This document shows positions 35,856-47,760 of a stretch of 64,000 nt of DNA, piece by piece (positions within the stretch are counted from its first letter, which is position 1; each line of letters starts with the position of its first letter). The DNA is from Diphasiastrum complanatum. Taxonomy: Eukaryota; Streptophyta; Lycopodiopsida; Lycopodiales; Lycopodiaceae. A program made the translations under genes and the position numbers. The notes below the pieces were generated by a model that saw only the letters and a list, made by a program, of their open reading frames with translations, ran no database searches and had not been told where the DNA came from. The stretch is from contig CM055092.1 in the NCBI GenBank assembly GCA_029204225.1, forward strand, positions 16,981,921 to 17,045,920, given 5' to 3'.

Positions 35856-37110
35856 TCTTTAGTTTTTGGTCCTAATGACCTTATTTGCATTAAAGGTAAA
35901 GTTAATGATCAAGTTGTTAATGTTCTTTTTGACACGAGATCCACTCATAACTTTATTAATGTAATTTTGGTGCAAACGCTAAACCTCCCTACCAGAAAAA
36001 AAAAGTGAGAAAAAATAACGTGTGACAATGGCATCGGGAAGTAATTCTGATTTGATGGATCTTATTGATCCTGCTGTAGAATTGCACGTTCAGGATTATT
36101 CTGAAAAACTAGAATTCCATGCTATTCAATTAGCTAATTAGATATTGTTCTTGGGCACAATGGCATTTTGATAAAAACAAGTCATTGAGAATTGATTTTG
36201 TTGAAAAATCTTTATCTTTTATGCATGAGAATTCTTTAATTAAGATCAAGGCTAGTTTAAGTGTTGACACTAAACATGTTAACTCTTATTCTAAACATGA
36301 ACTTAATTCTATTATGAAGAATTTCGATTTTAAAGTTTATTTATGTTTTCATAGTGATATCATTTGCTGCAATGATGATGAACTTAACATAAATGCCATG
36401 AATATACCCAGTGAGAACACTACAGAATTTGAAGCCTATAATGAACTTAGGCAAGAACTCAGTGATGTTTGTTTAGACCTTTTTGTAGGTTTACCACCAG
36501 AAGGACAGTTGATCATAAAATTGACCTAATACCTGGAGCAATTTCAATCGCACAGCGTCCTTATAGGATGAGTGCATCGGAAGAGGCTGAGGTAAATAGG
36601 CAATTACATGATTACCTGAAAAAGGGGTGGGTACAACCTAGTAAGTCTCTTTGGGCATCACCAGTGGTTCCGGTTGCCAAGAAGGATGGGACTATAAGGT
36701 TTTGCGTCGACTATAAGAAATTGAACAAGGTAACCGTTAAGAATAGATATCCACTGCCGCGGATGGATGATCTAATAGACTATCTTGGTGGTGTTGGGTA
36801 CTTTACCAAGATAGATCTAAGATCGGGCTACTATCAGATACGCATTAAGACGTAAGATATACCAAAAACCGGGTTTCGAACTCGCTTTGGTCACTGCAAA
36901 TTTTTGGTATTGACTTTTGGTTTGACCAATGCACCGGCAACTTTCCAACAGATGATGAAAGATTTGTTCAGGCCATATTTGGGAAGATTCGTAGTGGTAT
37001 TCTTAGATGATATCCTAGTGTGTAGTAAGACTTTGGCGGAACATAAAGAACATCTTAGGATTGTCTTGGACATCCTAAGAAGGGAAAAAGCTCTTTGCCA
37101 AGGAGTCTAA
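35856..37110 (+). pseudogene. Chromovirus protease and reverse transcriptase, broken
   Basis: Protease near 35931 reads VLFDTRSTHNFI: the catalytic D-T-G triplet has Arg for Gly. After a degraded linker, RT runs from about 36520: [13 protein letters not shown], then [32 protein letters not shown], then [16 protein letters not shown] and [17 protein letters not shown] stop follows at 36853-36855, then [22 protein letters not shown] and the polymerase motif FLDD ([10 protein letters not shown], about 37000). The order is standard Ty3/Gypsy RT; stops and frameshifts inactivate it. Confidence 0.85.
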
Positions 37111-37855
37111 GTGTGACTTTTTTGCTAAGGAATTGTCCTACATGGGACATAAGATTTCCAAACGGAGAGTAGAGATTGAGACTAATCGTATCCAGAGGGT
37201 TATTGATTGGCCTATTCTCACCATAGTTTGAGAAATCAAGTATTTCTTGGGGTTTGTAGGATTTTTCCGTCGGCATATTCCCCAATTTGCTTGACTCGCA
37301 TTTTCCCTTACCCAAACCTTGAAAGGCTATAAGAAGCTAAGCCGGAGGGCTAAGAGCCCACTCGTGGTGTGGACGGAGGACATGAATAATTGTTTTGAGT
37401 TGCTTAAGAAAAGTGTTACTTTGACACCAATACTAATCATTGGCGATCCTAATAAGGCTTTTGTGGCTAGGACCGATGCCAGTGATTATGCTATTGGAGC
37501 TATTTTGATGCATGATGGACATCTTGTGGCTCATGAAAGCAAGAAACTCAATTTCGCTCAGTCTAAGTATTGCACCTATGAGAAGTAATTGTTTGCAATT
37601 GTTCATTTCTCGAAAATTTGACGACATTACTTGTATGGAGCCAGATTTGAAGTTTTGACGGATCATCAGACTCTTCGATATTTCTGTGATGCTACAGATT
37701 TAAAGGGGAGGCAAACTAGATGGGCTGAGCTGATGCAAATCTTTGACTTTTCTATACGTTAGTGTAAAGGAAGTCAAAATACTCTAGCAGATGCTTTGAG
37801 TCAGTTACCGGTTATTAATCAGTTGTGCTTTATTGTTATAGAACCGGAGTTCTAA
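37111..37855 (+). pseudogene. Chromovirus RNase H
   Basis: Reads FLGFVGFFRRHIPQFA, WTEDMNNCFELLKKSVT, then TDASDYAIGAILMHDGHLVA, SKYCTYEK followed by stop, FEVLTDHQTLRYF, then QNTLADALSQLP. DAS, E, and TDH-type RNase H residues are partly preserved. Several stops occur, including one at 37586-37588. Confidence 0.8.
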
Positions 37856-38587
37856 CTAGCTCAACTATTTGTTGAGAAGCTTTTTTGACTGTATGGGCTG
37901 CCTTGCGATATTGTTAGTGACCGTGACCCAAAATTCACTGGAAATTTTTGGCAAGCAGTATTTGAAAAGTTGGAAACAACTTGAAGTATGAGTTCTACAG
38001 ATCATCCAAAATCAGACGGTCAAACGAAAAAGACCAATCAGACGATGGAGGATATGCTTCGAGCATATGTGGGCCATCGACAATCTGATTGGGAACGGTA
38101 CCTTCCACTGGTGGAATTTGCATATAACAGTGCAAAACATTTAGCGACCGGATTCAGCCCTTTCATGCTTATGTATGGTTTTCACCCTCGATCACCAATT
38201 AGTATTGGCATGAAAAACCTATGGGTGCAAGTCGCAGCTAATTTCCTTGCGGATATGCAAGAAATATTACAGCTAGCTAAAGATAGCATAAGAAGTGCCC
38301 AAGACAGGGCAAGGCACTATGTTGATCTATCTCGGAAGCACAAGGTATTCATGGTCAACGACTGGGTGTTTTTGAGAGTCCCTAGTCACTCTAGGGGCTT
38401 GAAAATTATTAGGTGTGCAAAGTTGGAGTCTAGGTATTGCGGTCCTTTTAAGGTTATCGAAGTGATAAACAAGGTCGCATACAAACTAGACCTTCCAACT
38501 AACGTTGGAATTCATCCTATTTTCCACGTTAGTAAGTTGAAACCCTCGTTGGGGGTGGGGAGACCCTGGTCCCTGTGGAAGATCTAG
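37856..38587 (+). pseudogene. Chromovirus integrase, N-terminus deleted
   Basis: Begins abruptly at LFVEKLF, then [22 protein letters not shown] (second catalytic Asp region), a stop, and HPKSDGQTKKTNQTMEDMLRAY with the Glu region. The HHCC zinc finger and the first catalytic Asp are absent. From 37988 the frame is open to 38587: YLPLVEFAYNSAKH, RARHYVDLSRKHKVF, LESRYCGPFKVIE, HPIFHVSKLK, a typical integrase C-terminal (GPF) module. Confidence 0.8.
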
Positions 38588-38604
38588 TAGAACTTCTTTT
38601 GATG

Positions 38605-38763
38605 AGTCTGTGAGTGGACCACCTGAACTCGAGGCAATTGTCAATAGCCGAGAGAGGACTCTACGGAGTAGAGTGCTTTGAGAATTTTTAGTCAGGTGGA
38701 GGGGCAAATCAAAAGAGGAGGATACCTAGGAAAAGGAGGCTGATCTCCAAAATAATTTTCCAA
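38605..38763 (+). pseudogene. Chromodomain of the Gypsy element
   Basis: Frame reads PPELEAIVNSRERTLRS, a TGA where an Arg codon is expected, then EFLVRWRGKSKEED, a TAG where Trp is expected, then EKEADLQNNFPNFF. The arrangement (RxLRxR...FLVRWKG...WE...L) is that of group II chromovirus chromodomains, which bias integration by binding chromatin. Confidence 0.75.
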
Positions 38764-38805
38764 ATTTTTTCCTACAAGAAAAAATTTAAGTTGAGGGGGA
38801 AGGAA

Positions 38806-39881
38806 TATTACATACCTATGTAACTAGCAGTACTTCAGACCCCTAATAGTCCATCTAGTGTTGGGGGCTAAATGGCAAGGTACCCTTAGGATTAAGGGTA
38901 TATGCCCTTGGATAAGGACGGACAAGTGACTATACCTTAGTTGGAGGTATGGAGTCACGTGACCCTTGGATAAGGGGTACCCTTAGTAGTAAGGGTAGGT
39001 GTCTTAGATTAAGGTACTAGTGTCCTTGGTTAAGGACAGGTAGGTGTCTATGCCTTGGATGGAGGTATGGAACCTAGAGAGGTATTAGAAAGTCATTGGA
39101 TGACTATTTTTCTAAACCTTGGGCCTCAACCTTGAACCATATCACTTTATTGATCTAGGACCAAAGTATACATGCACAACTTGGGCAATGGGACCTAGCA
39201 GGAGGGCGCCCTTCTAAAGTGTCCATTGAGTTTCCAACTCCCACAAGAAAGGCATTCAAAGAGTCATAGGTTATGGAAGGAGTCTCTTGACCTTCCATAA
39301 GCCTATGGAGGCTCTTGGAGATTCTTTAACTCCCCTAGGCTTCTCTCTCTCTCATTGGATGAGAATGGAACTCCATAGTGCATTGGAGGGGTCCATGGGC
39401 CATCTATATGAGGGTAGTGGGGCACCCAATGGGAGGGGGAAGATCTCTCTTGTTTGCTTTGCTTATGCTCTAGTGTTGCTACTACTGTGTAGAGTGCTTT
39501 CTTGTGATAGTATACTTAAGGTTTGGATCTTCCTTATGGTATAGGACATAAGTAGGATTTGGATCTTGAGAATTCTATGGAGTGTTGTGGTATGCTTGTG
39601 ATTTGTTTATGGTTAGCAAGGGGGTGCTAGATAGGTCTTCCTTGGAGCTTGGATCTAGCTATGGTTGGGTGGTGAATACTTGAGGCCAGCTTGTTATGTA
39701 TCTTTCTGTTTAAAGAGTAGGGACACAGGTGGAGGAGAGATCCTTGGAGGCTTGCAGATCCTTACTTGCAGGTGCAGGCATCCTACCTTGGAGTTGGGGA
39801 GCATCTTGTGCAGGTTGCTTGGAGGACATTTGGAGGCTCTACCTTGGATTTGGAGGACTTCCTCACCTCTACTTGTAAAAG
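38806..39881 (+). repeat. 3' LTR of the chromovirus
   Basis: About 1076 bp matching LTR1. It ends ACTTGTAAAAG and then runs straight into inverted leader sequence of another copy (39882). Confidence 0.85.
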
Positions 39882-41715
39882 TACACTTCCAATTCATAAA
39901 GCTAATGTTTACATAAAGTTCCCATTCCAATTCCAATTCCATTTGTCATTTCAAAAGCAACCAAAGTTTTCACATTTCTCACTATTCTAGATTTCCAAAA
40001 CCATGAAACTAGTGTCTAGAAATGGATAACTAATGAAGCTTTATGAAAACTTCAATTTCAGATCAGATTTTCAGATTTTCAGATCAAAATGACAAAAATA
40101 GAACTTCAAAACTTCCATTCTCTTCCTACATTGCCATTTTCATGAAACTAGGAGATAGAAAGCTGTACCTAATGAAGTTTGGATGAAAACTTCACTTTTT
40201 AAATCTGATTTTCAGATTTACAGGTTTGAAAAATAGAACTTCAAAATGAAAATCAAAACTTCAAACACTTCATTTATTCAAAAAAACACTAGTTTTGATC
40301 AGAACACATAGCTAGAATCAATTTATTTGCAAAAAAAAGTTTGTGTATGTAGAGAAAGACTTCCTCTAACCATCCCACAAATCTTTTTTCAAAACTTTTA
40401 AAAACCCAAAGCCCACTTTAATACTTCTCTCACATGATAAAAAATCAGCCCTGAAACAATTCTATAAGCATCACTACTCTCTTCCAAAGAGAACTAGATT
40501 CATTGGGTACTTCGACTACAAGCTTCCTACAGCTAGAAAAGCCAATAATCTTTCCCAAAAAGAAATTTAGTTGGTGATCTTAATAGAAATTGAAGAAGGT
40601 TAGAAAGGTTACCATCCTTTGTCTGCTTTGATACCACTTTTACAAGTAGAGGTGAGGAAGTCTTCCAAATCCAAGGTAGAGCCTCCAAATGTCCTCTAAG
40701 CAACCTGCAAGCTTTAAGATGCTCCCCAACTCCAAGCTAGGATGCCTCCACCTACAAGTGAGGATCTGCAAGCCTCCAAGGATCTCTCCTCCACCTGTGT
40801 CCCTACTCTTTAAACAGAAAGATAGATAACAAGCTGGCTTCAAGTATTCACCACCCAACCATAGCTAAATCCAAGCTCCAAGCAAGACCTATCTAGCAAC
40901 CCCTGCTAACCATAAACAAATCACAAGCATACCACAACACTTCATAGAAATCTCAAAATCCAAACCCTGCTTATGTCCCATACTATAAGCAAGATCCAAA
41001 CCTTAAGTATACTATCACAAGAGAGCACTCTACACACTAGTAGCAACACTAGAGCATAAGCAAAGCAAACAAGAGAGATCTCCCCCTCCCAATGGGCGCC
41101 CTACTACCCTCATATAGCTGGCCCATGGACCCCTCCAATACACTATGGAGTTCCATGCTCATCCTATGAGAGATAGAGAAGCCTAGGGGAGTTAAAGAAT
41201 CTCCAAGAGCCTCCATAGGCTTATGGAAGGTCAAAAGACTCCTTCCATAACCTATGACTCTTTGAATGTCTTTCTTGTGGGAGTTGGGAACTCAATGGAC
41301 ACTTTAGAAGGGCGCCCTCCTACTCAGTCCCATTGCCCAAGTTGTGCAAGTATACTTTGGTCCTAGACCAATAAAGTGATATGGTTCAAGGTTGAGGCCC
41401 AAGGTTTAGAAAAATAGTCATCCAATGATTTTCTAACACCTCTCTAGGTTTCATAACCCCATCCAAGGTATAGACACCTACTTGCCCTTAACCAAAGACA
41501 CTAGTACCTTAATCTAAGAGACCTACCCTTAATACTAAGGGTACCCCTTATCCAAGGGTCACGTGACTCCATATCTCCAACTAAGGTATAGTCACTTGTT
41601 TGCCCTTATCTAAGGGTACATACCCTTAATCCTAAGGGTACCTTGCCATTCAGCCCCCAACACTAAATGGACTAATAGGGGCCTGAAGTACTGCTAGTTA
41701 CATAGGTATGTAACA
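39882..41715 (-). mobile_element. Inverted partial chromovirus copy (LTR plus leader)
   Basis: Minus strand: LTR 41715-40637 (TGTTACATACC...ACTTGTAAAAG), PBS TGGTATCAAAGC at 40636-40625, then about 740 bp of leader to 39882. The leader matches 34538-34960 of the plus copy but retains about 340 bp missing there. It ends exactly at the 3' end of LTR2. No gag or pol follows. Confidence 0.85.
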
Positions 41716-42360
41716 TTAAAGAATAACCACCAGAGCTTGCAAACCCATAAGGAGCTATCAATTTTTTCAGATAAAGCTTTTCTCTAATGAACTATATTTC
41801 ACTTTAATATGTTTCGTATGTGCATGAAATAGAAGATTATTCATTAGTTGTATATCACTCTAGTTGTTGCTCCTGATTACCCTAGGTTTAACTTGTGAAA
41901 TATTAATATCTTTCAACACTCTACATAGCTGTATGGCCTCTTGTATTGTCAAGCCTAAAGCTTTTTACTATGTTTTGGTAGTGGAAAGGAAAATTATCTC
42001 TTGTTTCACACTTGATCAAAAAAACTATCGTTCCCAAAATGAGAAAGATATCTAGTGGTAGATTTTTCGTCATTGATGCTTCTTGCCTAATCTGCACTCT
42101 CATATCTTTGCATTGTCAATAAATTTTTTTCTTTTCCAAATATCAAGCATGTGTAGTTGTTTCCTTGAGCTCTCTGAATCTGGATGTAGCAAACCATTCC
42201 TAGCTGCCCCTCAACAAGGCTATGATACCATGATAAAGATCCTCCCAAGAGCTTAGCTATTGTTCTAGGAATCACAAAAGAATATAATTTCTCGTAGCTA
42301 GCAACATCATTAGGAGATAGATACAAGACTAAAAACTCCAAAAGCTACTAAACTAAGAAT
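41716..42360 (-). mobile_element. Old Copia remnant, copy 2
   Basis: Direct repeat of about 32790-33425 with few changes (for example a short replacement near 42007). It includes the same RNase H scrap and the TGGTATCATAGCC PBS (plus: GGCTATGATACCA) beside TGATAAAGATCCTCC. Its left end starts immediately after the inverted chromovirus LTR. Confidence 0.65.
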
Positions 42361-44529
42361 GAATGCTAATAATTACAATGTCATGTGCTTGTTGATAAGA
42401 TAAAACTACAACTTACTATACTTAATAATAAAGTGAGTACTGAAGGTATCTAACCTACTAGGAAAGATCAAAGATGGCTAGAATTGTCAAAGAGTTGTTG
42501 GTATCTATCAATCAATATGAGAGCATTCTTTTTTAAAGGTTTGTATAATAAACAATTTGCATAGAAGGCCATGAAGAGTGTTTATCTTTTAAAAAAATTA
42601 CAAAGCATCATGATATAGTAGATCATTATGAGGGCGGTAAGCTATTCTTCAACCTTTCAAGTTTGCTTCTACATCTAAAGCTAAAGAAGTGCTATGGGGA
42701 ATTGATCACCTTTTGCATTGATTATAATATGGCATCATAGTTGATGTACCTTCCCATATTTTAGTTTAATCCAATTCATTACTTAATTTTTCTATTAGAT
42801 CCTTAAAGTATTTGTATTATGGCTGAAGAATATCTTTTCATATCATGCTAAAAGTGTGTCACTTTTTAATAATTTGTGCTTTTTGTGAAAAGCATTTGCT
42901 TACAAACTCATATTTTTATTATGAGAGTATGCTTTATTGATTTAGGCTTAAAATAACTTTTTTAACTAGTTCTTACTCATTTTTGATCATTTGTAACTTA
43001 CCAAATGTTTCTACAAGTATGGTAGCTTCTAATCTTGTAACAAGTTCCATTCCAACAATTTGAAAAACCCATAGAGAGTTTTCTTGATGAATATGATGGT
43101 ATTTATTGAAAAAAAATCAAATGTTCTTCGTGGTTTTTCCTCATGGTTGGCCTTGCTACTTCGGATTTGTCAACATTATGTCAATAGCGGCCTTGTTTCT
43201 CATAGTCCTTGGCAAAAAAAAGAGGTCTTCGAAAAATTTCATGCATTTCATCATATTTATATGAAATCAGGTTACATAAGTGGGCAACCGAAAAACCTAT
43301 AAAGTTAAAAAGTCTAACTCACATAATAACTAAGCAATAGTCCATCTAAGCTGATTGGAATCCCATCGACAATGGGTATACAAGCCAATCTTTTTGCTGG
43401 TTAAACAATGTATCAGGTAATTTCATACATAATTTAAAAATCATTCTAAAATTCTCATTTTAAGCCAAATTTGGCATGCTAAAAATTTGGCTAACACTGT
43501 CTTTTTTTATTCTCATCAAATGTATCCCCATTATTTCATAAAGGAAGACATCTCCTTGGTGGTTCCCACCAATCATTAGAATGCCCGCACTTCACAACAA
43601 AAGGCCAATAACAAGTTTTCAGATCAAAATCCCAAATTGATTCAAAATTAGCAGTAACTTTTCACTAACTTTTTATGTAAAAAACCATATAATTATTTCT
43701 CCTAGAAATAGCCAATACTATACAATTGTTGTTTCAATTTTGACTGAAAATGTGCTATTCAATTTACGAGGTCCACAGTCAATGCCTCACAACCATTGAC
43801 AATCAGCCTAATGTGCCCCCCTCAAAATGAAGTTGAAAACGTCTCACAGGGTTCAAACAAGACATACTTGAAGCTATGGTAAAATTTATGGGTCTCACTA
43901 TTAGGGAATGGCATTGTAACTTGATACCTTTGGAATACAACACATACAACCATTAATCCTAAAACCCCTAACACTCACAAATTAGCATCATCTTGGTCTT
44001 TGAATTTTGAGAAGGCCTAGGCACAAGACATCCTTAGATATGTAAGGTAAGCTTTATTACCCCCATTGATTTTTGCTATCATGTCTTTGTGAATATTAAA
44101 GGAGTGCACCCAAGATGTGTTTGAATAGTAAGTGTAACTAGTTTTTCTTTCCTTGTGAATTACATGTAAAGATGGTAGCTCATATAGATGTGGGGCTTAC
44201 TTACAATGTATTACATGATTGAGTGAAACTATGTTAAACCATTCAAGACTTGCTTTCTAGTGACATATAGATTCTTAAACAATGGAAGGCTCATATAGTT
44301 TCATGATAGCTTGAAAATCTTTTTTTCTTTGGCTATTCAATTGATCATAAAATTTATAGGATGATGTATGGTATTCCACTAGTCAAATTCCAGTTAGCAG
44401 AGACATTGTCTTCTTGAAAAAAAGTCTTATGATTTCAAGCAAAAGCAGGCAATATAGGAGTATGTCCCAACTACTCCATTTTTTCATTTCAAATTTGAAA
44501 CTAAAATGCCTAAACCACCACTAACTTTG
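42361..44529. other. Unassigned AT-rich region
   Basis: A 72-codon frame at 43084-43302 has no recognisable motif. No LTR pair or conserved domain was found on either strand. Confidence 0.35.
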
Positions 44530-44930
44530 AATTATCCACCTTTGTAGCAGGAGCTTCCACCTCCACAACAATCCATTCCTATACTAAGAAGGTCAACTTG
44601 ACCTAGGCATGAACTTGATAGATACGTTTCTCAAGTATCCATCTCTTATAATAAACCTACTACAATATTTGATGCCCTTGCCAGATCTAATGCAAGCAAA
44701 TCGCAGAGCAATGGAGGATGAATATGCATCATTGATGATGAACAAGATTCCTCTAGCAAGAACAAAAATCATCGATACTATGTGGATATTACAATTGAAG
44801 CTAAAACTAGTTGATGGTTCCATTTCAAGTGAAAGCACGTTTGGTGGTAAAAGGATATGACAAGAGTATGACATTCACTATATTGAGACCTTCAGTCCAA
44901 TAGTCAAGCATCAATAAGAACCCTATCGGT
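44530..44930 (+). pseudogene. Copia reverse transcriptase N-terminal fragment
   Basis: Frames give RRST...RHELDRYVS, then PTTIFDALAR, then RRAMEDEYASLMMNKIPLA, IDTMWILQLKLKLVDGSIS and, after a frameshift/stop, YIETFSPIVKH. This corresponds to the linker and first RT blocks of Copia (EW..AM..EY.SL, W..K.K...DGSI, ETFSPV.K). Nothing downstream of the first third of RT survives. Confidence 0.65.
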
Positions 44931-44959
44931 AACTTAAATCAGTACCAGAAGTATCTAAT

Positions 44960-45745
44960 TTAATTGCACATATTTGTATGTAGTAATGTAACATCGAAAT
45001 CTTACCATATAATGTGTTATATGATCAACACCCCATGCACTTCGAACTGCATCCACAAATTCACTTATTGTTTTCTATATCATATGTACATCAATATTTG
45101 AAAATTTATCTTTTCTCAAGTATTTCACCATGTTGTCTAATTTTTTCCAAACTTCTACCTTGTGTATACGAGTAGAGCCTTCTTCTTCGAAATCTTGAGT
45201 TGCTACAATAATCTCTTTCCAAACCGAGTATTGAATCTTGGATTGTTTGCTAGAATAATTTGATAAAAATCTTCGAGCTTTGGATCCTCCAATGCTCGGC
45301 TTGCATGGAATATTTCCCGTTTTACTAGATACTTTTTTTATTTTAACGTGGCCTTTATGTAAGCCTGCTAAGACAACACATCCTAATATGGAAATAGCTT
45401 CCTTCGCATCTGCCTCTAGCTCGGAATTCCATGCAAACAAGATGTGAAGATATATTATTTTTTCTATAATATCCACTCCGCATGCAATGTATAGATATGT
45501 ACATTCTGAAGAGGAATTGGTAGTACAGGTTTCCAATTAGGATCTTCTCGATCTCTTGATATTCCTGTACTCCTTGTCATGTCTTTTGTTGTCTTCATGC
45601 AGTACAAACAAGGGTGTTTAGAGTTAGCGCCATGGGATACATTGAACATACATTTTAATGTCTTCAGATCTCCTGCTAAATGCCATTCAATTGAAAAATA
45701 TATTCTAACTATGGTTAAGCACCAGTGAAGTTTGATGTGACTAAA
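44960..45745 (-). pseudogene. Unidentified transposon-like ORF with CxxC motif, frameshifted
   Basis: Minus strand, two frames. From about 45745: TIVRIYFSIEWHLAGDLK, then FNVSHGANSKHPCLYCMK and LPIPLQNVHIYTLHA. After a shift near 45480 the second frame continues: IIYLHILFAWNSELEADA, a Ser/Lys-rich patch, GGSKARRFLSNYSSKQSK, EVWKKLDNMVKYLRKDKF, then, past a stop, ISEFVDAVRSAWGVDHITHYM. The 'DLK...C..C' and 'FVDAVRSAWG..ITHYMH' blocks look like a conserved domain I associate loosely with uncharacterised transposon-like proteins, but I cannot name the family. No terminal repeats were found. Confidence 0.45.
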
Positions 45746-45847
45746 CTAAAGTGCATTCATTTATATGGAAAGTAGTGTTGTGGGCAGATGCGTAAAAAAG
45801 TTAGAAAATGATATTATAATTACTTTATAGTTATTTCTCTCTCTCCT

Positions 45848-46216
45848 ACATGGCATTTCTTGTAGGGCACCTTTGGCATTTGTAGGGCAGTGTTGCCTTT
45901 TTTGCCTATCACAAATCATGTGTAAAAACATAGTGTTGCCTTTTTTGCTTGTGGAAATTTACTTGTATTTATGCAGACTACACCACTGTCACTTTTCTAG
46001 AAGTGTCACAAAACACTTAGTTGCTCAGGGTGGCCCTAAGGTAAAAAACAACAGTGTCGGATTTTTTCCCTATGGAAATTTCCGAGTAAAAATGCAGACT
46101 GTGGCAACAAACAGTTCAAATATGCAGACTTTGTGACAACACAAGTAAAAATGCAGCAGCATGAATGGAGGCAGATTAACATAGGATTTAGGAGAGTAGA
46201 GGAAATAAATCCAACA
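45848..46216 (-). repeat. Truncated 3' LTR of element A
   Basis: Matches about 61692-62061 of the 5' LTR (minus: TGTTGGATTTATTTCC onward). The remaining ~730 bp expected to the left are absent. Confidence 0.75.
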
Positions 46217-46218
46217 CT

Positions 46219-46241
46219 CCCCCCCCCCCCCCCCCCCCCCC
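46219..46241. repeat. 23-bp C homopolymer at the polypurine tract
   Basis: On the minus strand this is a G23 run inside the PPT, just before the 3' LTR. Element B has only AAGGAGGGA at the same place, so the run is an expansion (or an assembly artefact). Confidence 0.8.
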
Positions 46242-46249
46242 TTCTTAAT

Positions 46250-47760
46250 CTGGATCCGTGAATACTTTGATCTTCAGACTAAGCAATGCACAAAACTTGT
46301 TGTGTGCATTAACACTTAATGCCTTTGTGAATATATTTGCAATCATGTCCTGCGTTCTACAGTACGTTAAACTTACCTCCTTGTTGAGAACCTTGCCCCT
46401 AATATAGTGATATCAGATTTCAATGTGCTTACTCCTATAGTGAAATCTAGGGTTGGCCGATAAGGCAACAACACTCTAATTATCACAGAATATGATTGTA
46501 GAACTATATTGATTCAAACTAATGTCTAACAATAAATTTCTCAACTAAAACATTTCTGTAATAGAGTGAGAAGCAGCAATGTATTCTGCTCTTGTAGAAG
46601 AAAGAGTGATAAAGGTGTGCTTATGACTGTTCCATGAGATAGGACCGTCGTTGAAGAAGAATGTAAATCCAAATGTGGACTTACGATTGTCTACATCTCC
46701 TCCCCAGCTTGCATCAGAATATTCACTGAGTTGATGAAGATTGTCGTTGTTGACTTCTCCATAGCAGATGCATTGGTCCATGGTAGCTCAAATATACCTC
46801 ATGACTCTTATGAGAGCCTTCCAATGGGTAATGCCAGGATTAGCCATATATTGGCTGAGTGAGCTTGCTGCAAAAGAGATGTTAGGTCTTGTACAGACCA
46901 TTGAGTACATGAGAGATCCAAGTATCGATCGATAAGGATATTCTCTCATCTGCTCCTCTTCTTGCTTGGTCTGGGGACATTGGTCCTTTGACAAACGCAG
47001 GTCTGGATCCATCGGTGAGTGAGCTAACTTACAGTTCATCAGATTATATCTACCAAGAACGTTGTGAAGATACCTTTCTTGAGTGATATACATCAGTCGT
47101 CTCGCTCTATCTCTATAGATTTGAATGCCCAGACAAAAGTAAGCTTCACCCAGGCCAATTATGTCGAACTCAGAAAATAGCATCTGTTTAGCATCCTTAA
47201 CCAAATTGGTATTGTTGTTGAAAAGCAACGTATCATCCACATATAAGGTGATGATAATGAAGGATTGTTGCACCGACTTGGAATAGACATTTCAATCAGC
47301 AGTGCTTGGTTGGAAACTTTGCTGGATGAGGAATTTGTTGATCCTCTGAAACCAAGCTCTAGCAGACTATTTCAAGTCATAAAGTGCCTTATGAAAATAA
47401 TAGACATGATTCTTCATACCTTCCAGAACATATCCTTTGGGTTGGATCATGTAGATGTCTTCTTGTATAACTCTATTCAGATAAGTTGTTTGCACATCAA
47501 GTTGATGCACTTCAAGGTCGACAACTGCAGCATATGATAGGAGGGCTCGGATCGATGAATGCTTGACTAAAAGTCCTACTATAGTCAACATTGGGGATCT
47601 GAGTGAATCCTCGTGCTACAAGTCTTGCCATCCTTCGATCAATCGCTCCATTGGCATTGTACTTGATCTTAAAGGTCCATTTGCAATCAATGATATTGCA
47701 GCCAATAGGAGCTTTGACTAGTGACCACGTCTAGTTCTTGATCATAGAGGAATACTCTTT
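46250..47760 (-). pseudogene. Element A reverse transcriptase and RNase H
   Basis: From 47760 leftwards: MDKEYSSMIKN, then [39 protein letters not shown], then an RT body with VQTTYLNRVIQEDIYMIQP and the palm FIIITLYVDDTLLFNN (YVDD about 47245). After this come LGEAYFCLGIQIYRDRARR, then MYSMVCTRPNISFAASSLSQYM. A stop separates RNase H (LSEYSDASWGGDVDNRKST, ISWNSHKHTFITLSSTRAEYIAAS) and its tail to 46250. Several frameshifts are present, but the motifs of Copia RT-RH are in order. Confidence 0.85.

Larger units (their letters stand above)
33456..39881 (+). mobile_element. Ty3/Gypsy chromovirus with two LTRs, defective
   Basis: LTR1 (33456-34537), PBS TGGTATCAGAGC at 34538, gag, protease, RT, RNase H, truncated integrase, chromodomain, PPT TTGAGGGGGAAGGAA (38791-38805), LTR2 (38806-39881). 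The gag-PR-RT-RH-INT order and the C-terminal chromodomain place it in the chromoviruses. Internal stops, frameshifts and a lost integrase N-terminus make it inactive. LTR2 begins TA rather than TG. It abuts an inverted third LTR of the same family. Confidence 0.85.

Noticed and set aside
43084-43302. 72-codon plus-strand frame
   Set aside because: No motif, isolated, and surrounded by decayed DNA.
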